Assembly (NCBI GenBank): GCA_017615055.1
Contig: JAGAAW010000064.1
Coordinates: forward strand, 1-43,148
Source of the DNA: Fibrobacter sp.
Lineage (GTDB): Bacteria; Fibrobacterota; Fibrobacteria; Fibrobacterales; Fibrobacteraceae
Direction of reading: 5' to 3'
DNA: 43,148 nt
Each line of letters begins with the position of its first letter. Positions within the stretch are counted from its first letter, which is position 1. Below are positions 39,918 through 43,148 of the stretch, piece by piece. The notes below the pieces were generated by a model. That model saw nothing but the letters and a program-made list of their open reading frames with translations, ran no database searches and had not been told where the DNA came from. The position numbers and the translations under genes were made by a program.

Positions 39918-40855
39918 TATCTCGCCCCGCCTTTCTTTACCGTCGGGCTGGCGGTGCGCTTCCTGTTTTGCAGATGGCGGCCCTGCATGTCATATGCCTT
40001 TTGCCTGCGCGCATCTTGACCACCCAAACCGGGAGCATCCCTATCCGAGAAATCCCGCGCATTCCTGCGGATTGCCGTCGTGGAATCCTGCGTCTTGGTA
40101 GAATCGCTTACTTCGGGCACCGTGTCCGCGGGAGTCTTCGAGGTATCCGCCGGCACGCGTAAGATTCCTTCCTTTATAATTCTCGCGAGTTCCTTCGCGC
40201 CTGTCGCGTTCGGGTGTACGCTGTCGGCGAGGAACCATTCGGGCGTATTGAATTGCGAATGCAGGTCGATAATCTCCACGCCTTTCCGGGTTGCAACTTC
40301 CTGGATGATGGGGTTTATCTGGTTCACGATTGCGGTATCCATGATTCCCCAGCCGCAGTTGTTGGAATAGGGCTGCAGTGTGGCATAGACCTTCGGGCTT
40401 GCCGGCAGGTGCATGAACGTATCGAGGAGTGCCTCGTAGTCCCTGTACAGCTGTTCCTTCTCGTATTGCCCGTAATTGTAGTTGTAGGTGGGCTGCCCGT
40501 TCTCGATGCAGTTGTTCGTGAAGAACTTGCTGTCGTTTGTCCCGAGCTCTATGACGACTATCTCGGGGTTGAACTCGAGGGCTGCCTTGAATTTTGTGGT
40601 GTTCCAGTAGCTCATGTTGTCGTCTGGGCCCTTGTTAGCGAACGTCATGCTCGATACGCCGAAGTTCTGCACGCTGTAGCCGTCGCCCAGCATTTCTTGC
40701 AGGTGGTCGGGGTACTTTTTCTGGTCCCAGATTCCGTAGCCCTCGGTAATGCTGTTGCCCACGCACGCCACGCGCGTCTGCGCCTGCGCCGCACACGTGA
40801 ACCCCGCGAAAATGGCTACCATCGCAGCCGCTCTAAGTATCTTTCCAAACATCAT
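39917..40855 (-). CDS. SGNH/GDSL-type esterase with basic C-terminal tail
   Basis: 312 aa from ATG 40855 (ATG 40852 adjoins). Signal peptide about 1-26. SGNH blocks: VACVGNSITEGYG (Ser nucleophile in GNSIT), VVIELGTND (block III) and DSVHPNATG (Asp and His). This is close to carbohydrate esterases that remove acetyl groups from plant polysaccharides. The last ~60 residues are Arg/Lys-rich and contain AYDMQGRHLQN, resembling a degraded sorting domain or the basic terminal domain reported for some Fibrobacter xylan-acting enzymes. TATATT-GTAGGC precedes the start. Coupled to the phosphatase gene. Confidence 0.87.
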   Translation of the reverse strand: MMFGKILRAAAMVAIFAGFTCAAQAQTRVACVGNSITEGYGIWDQKKYPDHLQEMLGDGYSVQNFGVSSMTFANKGPDDNMSYWNTTKFKAALEFNPEIVVIELGTNDSKFFTNNCIENGQPTYNYNYGQYEKEQLYRDYEALLDTFMHLPASPKVYATLQPYSNNCGWGIMDTAIVNQINPIIQEVATRKGVEIIDLHSQFNTPEWFLADSVHPNATGAKELARIIKEGILRVPADTSKTPADTVPEVSDSTKTQDSTTAIRRNARDFSDRDAPGLGGQDARRQKAYDMQGRHLQNRKRTASPTVKKGGAR

Positions 40856-40963
40856 GCCTACAATATAAATTACTGAATGCTCAATCGTCACGGTGTGCGG
40901 CCTGGTTTATAAATACCCGGTGCGCGATAGACAACAAGTCGCGCGACAGTTCTTTCCCTCATG

Positions 40964-40998
40964 AAAAAAGAAAAGGTTCCGCGAAAAGCGGAACCTTT
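40964..40998 (-). terminator. Intrinsic terminator after the GH45 gene
   Basis: On the minus strand AAAGGTTCCGC, five loop bases, GCGGAACCTTT, then TTCTTTTTTC. A perfect 11-bp stem, 20 bp past the stop codon. It separates GH45 from the esterase gene downstream. Confidence 0.9.
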
Positions 40999-41017
40999 AA
41001 ACTTGTTTTAAATCCTA

Positions 41018-42448
41018 TTAATACTTCTTCTTCAGCACGTCGGGGCATTCCACTTCGACGTAGTTGTGCAGCGGGTTGCCTGCCGCATGCATGAATTCGG
41101 CGAGGAACATGCAGCCCTGCTTGGCGGTTGCATCGTTGCTGAACACGCTGTTGCACTTGTTCTTGAGGCAGGTAAGGGTCTTGGACGAGTTGTAGTTGCT
41201 TTCCTCTTCGCAGTCGCTGAGGAGGCCACCATACTGTTTGCCCTGGTTGCCCCAGCCCATCTGGCTGCAGCCATTGAAGGCGCCCACGCCACCACCCGGG
41301 ATCATGATGTCGAACTGGCCCTGTTCCACGTCGTGGCCGATGTTTGTAGTCATGATGATGAGCTTCTTGCCCTTGATGGCGCTCAGGTTGTTGTCGCTTG
41401 CGTACTTGCCCTTGCCGGTGAAGGTCAGCTGGTAGCACTTGCCGCAGGTACCGCCGTCAGCACCCGGGACCGCCGCGAAGGCGAAGCCCATATCGGTGCA
41501 GCCGTCGACAGTGAACGGAATCTGGCTCAGGCAGGTCGTCTGCTGGCCACCGGAGCAAATGCTGCCGCCGCCGCCGACAACGTTCTTGCCCTTGGAATCG
41601 CAGGTCTTGGTGGTGTTGCCACCGGCGTTTTCTGCCCAGGAGCAGTGGGGTGCACAGCAGTCCCAGTAGCGTGTTGCCCATCCAGAACCGCTTCTGCCGC
41701 CGCTCTTGGTCTTGATGGTCGGGCATCCGCCTGCAGGTGCTGCCGAGGAGCTGCTCTTAGGGGCGCTGCTCGAAGACTTCGGCTGGCTGCTGCTGGATTT
41801 GGGTGTCGCGGAGCTGGTCGGGTTAATATCTCCGCCCCCGTTCGAGCTGGATTCGGGATTGATTGCACTGGAGCTCGATTCGATAACCGGGTCGGGTTCC
41901 TTGGTGAACTTGTCGCCCGGCTGCAACACCGGGAGGTCGAGGATGTTGTCGACCTTGGTAAGCTCGGTAACGCCGTCGGGTGCGATGACCGTATTGGTCT
42001 CGAAGTTGAAGAACCCGATGACTGTCGCGTTGGAGTCGGTCACGAATCCGATGGAACCGCCGTCGGTGGCGAGGTAGATGAGGTAGTCGCCTGTTTCGTC
42101 CTTCAGGTGGAAGGCCGGGCCTGTGATGGCATAGATGGTCGTGTTCTTCTCGAGGAGCGGGAGCCCTGCGACGTCCACGCCGTCATAGAGCACGTTGCCC
42201 GCAAGGTCGGTAATGACGCCTACGGAGGAATTGTCGATGAACTTGATGCTGGCGACGACATCGCCTTCGGCGTTCGTTACGCGCCCGTCAAGGTAGATGA
42301 TGTAGTCCGTGTCGGTGGAAAGGAGCCATGCATCCGAGGTCACTGCGTATTCAGGAGCCTTCGGGGCAGTCGTGGATTCGTCGGAACAGCTCCAGGCGAA
42401 CAGGATTGCCCCTGCGGCAAGCAGGGCTTTCAAAAAAGTATTCTTCAT
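41018..42448 (-). CDS. Family 45 glycoside hydrolase (endoglucanase) lipoprotein
   Basis: 476 aa from ATG 42448 (GAGGAAAACT upstream). Lipobox AWSC (Cys about 21). Residues 22-185 are an unassigned beta-rich domain; a Ser-rich linker (about 190-238) follows; the C-terminal GH45 domain (about 240-476) has the family signature ATRYWDCCAPHCSW with general base D263, a GHD motif (D373) and the acid QFDIMIPGGGVGAFNGC (D380), matching the D10/D114/D121 set of fungal GH45 enzymes, and at least twelve Cys. It hydrolyses cellulose with inversion. A lipid anchor would hold it at the cell surface. GH45 is rare in bacteria. Confidence 0.95.
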   Translation of the reverse strand: MKNTFLKALLAAGAILFAWSCSDESTTAPKAPEYAVTSDAWLLSTDTDYIIYLDGRVTNAEGDVVASIKFIDNSSVGVITDLAGNVLYDGVDVAGLPLLEKNTTIYAITGPAFHLKDETGDYLIYLATDGGSIGFVTDSNATVIGFFNFETNTVIAPDGVTELTKVDNILDLPVLQPGDKFTKEPDPVIESSSSAINPESSSNGGGDINPTSSATPKSSSSQPKSSSSAPKSSSSAAPAGGCPTIKTKSGGRSGSGWATRYWDCCAPHCSWAENAGGNTTKTCDSKGKNVVGGGGSICSGGQQTTCLSQIPFTVDGCTDMGFAFAAVPGADGGTCGKCYQLTFTGKGKYASDNNLSAIKGKKLIIMTTNIGHDVEQGQFDIMIPGGGVGAFNGCSQMGWGNQGKQYGGLLSDCEEESNYNSSKTLTCLKNKCNSVFSNDATAKQGCMFLAEFMHAAGNPLHNYVEVECPDVLKKKY

Positions 42449-42479
42449 AGTTTTCCTCAATACCCTAATCACACCGCAA

Positions 42480-42487
42480 CAAAGATA
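42480..42487 (-). promoter_or_regulatory. TATCTTTG element upstream of the GH45 gene
   Basis: TATCTTTG on the minus strand, about 31 nt before the start codon. It fits the TAnnTTTG -7 element described for Bacteroidota promoters; the same match occurs at the symporter and tuf. Confidence 0.4.
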
Positions 42488-42855
42488 CTTTAATTGATGC
42501 CAATTTCCTTGTAAAAAATGTGCTAACTCCTTAATTGCGTTCTTTTTATGTTCTCGGTCACACGCGAAAAAACCGAATGTAAACTGAATGTAAAATTCTA
42601 AATTGTAAAATAAATATTACAATAAAGGCGGTGGGGGAGGGAACGACGGGCCCTGGTCGATACGTAAACGTTAATTAACTGTTGATAAGATGGATTTATC
42701 TATTTGTCAGAAATATTGAAACCTTGAAATTTCGCTAAAAACGGCATTTCGACAACTCAGGATCCTCGGGGATAAAATTCGTGCTTTCTGGGGTGCCCAA
42801 GACTGTGGATAACCTAGCAATTTTCCCCTTTTTCGTAAAAAAACAAAAAAAACGC

Positions 42856-42885
42856 TTGCAAAATAATTGGCATTTACTAAATTTG
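42856..42885 (+). promoter_or_regulatory. Promoter of tuf
   Basis: TTGCAA (42856-42861), 16-nt spacer and TAAATTTG (42878-42885), which fits both a weak sigma-70 -10 and a Bacteroidota-type TAnnTTTG element. The leader to ATG 42993 is about 100 nt, long enough for regulation. Confidence 0.5.
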
Positions 42886-42992
42886 TGGCTCAATTTCGGA
42901 GAGTACCGCTTCCTATGCTTTCCGGATTAACGGAAGTCCTTGAGGCTTCTTGACTTGAAGCGATAAACCTTCTGCTGAAGAAGAGGAATAAA

Positions 42993-43148
42993 ATGGCAAA
43001 AGAACATTTTGACAGAAGCAAGCCGCACTGCAACATTGGCACCATCGGCCACGTTGACCACGGTAAAACCACTCTGACCGCCGCAATCTGCACGACTCTC
43101 GCTGCCCGCGGTCTCGCCAGCGCCAAGCGTTTCGACGAAATCGACAAC
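42993..43148 (+). CDS. tuf: Elongation factor Tu, 5' part
   Basis: The first 52 codons, cut by the window edge. [20 protein letters not shown] followed by [12 protein letters not shown] carries the G1 P-loop GHVDHGKT of EF-Tu, which brings aminoacyl-tRNA to the ribosome. GAGGA lies about 6 nt upstream of ATG 42993. Confidence 0.98.
   Translation, partial: MAKEHFDRSKPHCNIGTIGHVDHGKTTLTAAICTTLAARGLASAKRFDEIDN

Larger units (their letters stand above)
42449..42992. other. 544-bp intergenic region between GH45 and tuf
   Basis: No gene. AT-rich, with TGAATGTAAA near 42590, an inverted repeat ATTGTAA...TTACAAT (42602-42608, 42617-42623), a run with TTAATTAA near 42671, a TGTTGATAA (42680-42688) and a perfect DnaA-box consensus TGTGGATAA (42804-42812, reverse of TTATCCACA). 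It serves at least as the promoter region for both divergent genes. Confidence 0.5.

Noticed and set aside
41066..42493. 475-codon plus-strand frame across the GH45 gene
   Set aside because: Antisense shadow; the minus strand has all GH45 motifs.
42481..42990. Chromosomal origin of replication
   Set aside because: Only one perfect DnaA box plus one near copy, no dnaA or dnaN nearby; kept as a finding, not called as an origin.
1..43148. CRISPR array, tRNA or rRNA genes, insertion sequences
   Set aside because: No regularly spaced repeats, no T-loop (GGTTCGAATCC-type) signature in the gaps, no transposase-like protein, and no rRNA-like conserved stretches seen.

Overview
The window comes from a bacterium of the genus Fibrobacter or a close relative (Fibrobacterota, FCB superphylum). 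The evidence is three proteins with the FISUMP domain (the Fibrobacter succinogenes major paralogous domain), a bacterial GH45 endoglucanase lipoprotein with Ser-rich linkers, a GH9 endoglucanase with a C-terminal sorting-type domain, and many lipoproteins and outer-membrane barrels with no close named family. Most genes are GC-leaning in codon use. The stretch from about 17.2 to 20.8 kb is clearly AT-richer.

Layout. 0.1-3.5 kb (+): FecR-domain protein, multi-pass membrane protein and lipoprotein in an overlapping operon. 3.5-9.5 kb (-): murJ, nadA and mnmA, then an HD-GYP c-di-GMP phosphodiesterase-type sensor. 9.6-10.6 kb (+): an outer-membrane protein paralogous at its C terminus to the 2.3-kb lipoprotein. 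10.6-15.2 kb (-): a tight five-gene operon of exported proteins (Pro/Gln-rich lipoprotein, FISUMP lipoprotein, long FISUMP protein, barrel, Cys/Tyr/Ser-rich lipoprotein). 15.2-15.6 kb: a non-coding gap with two hairpins that share one conserved loop on different stems. 15.6-17.2 kb (-): a radical SAM protein with a small Cys protein just upstream. 17.3-18.2 kb (-): a 52-aa zinc-ribbon protein, a HicA-like protein and a structured leader with promoter, possible pseudoknot, five-codon ORF and terminator-like hairpin. 18.2-20.7 kb (-): an unrecognised 823-aa protein. 21.0-22.7 kb (+): a DUF4874/DUF4832-type lipoprotein. 22.7-24.4 kb (-): a GT4 glycosyltransferase and a degenerate GGDEF-like protein. 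24.5-26.9 kb (+): a DUF4954 beta-helix protein and a mini M48-like metallopeptidase. 26.9-30.3 kb (-): barrel, sodium/solute symporter, lipoprotein. 30.4-34.7 kb (+): BatD-like protein, then the GH9 enzyme behind a strong sigma-70-type promoter and terminator. 34.7-37.7 kb: acidic coiled-coil protein, WYL regulator, FISUMP protein, DUF1232 protein. 37.8-39.4 kb (+): lemA-htpX. 39.4-42.4 kb (-): low-molecular-weight tyrosine phosphatase, SGNH hydrolase, GH45 endoglucanase. From 42.99 kb (+): the 5' end of tuf.

The functional theme is the cell envelope and plant-polysaccharide degradation, with housekeeping genes interspersed. The best candidates for something undescribed are (1) the paired hairpins with a common loop upstream of the envelope operon, (2) the structured leader RNA and its small-protein cluster, (3) the 823-aa orphan, and (4) a recurrent TATMTT-TAGGSY-ATG start context suggesting leaderless or non-Shine-Dalgarno initiation. 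All functional statements rest on reading motifs by eye; no database search was possible.
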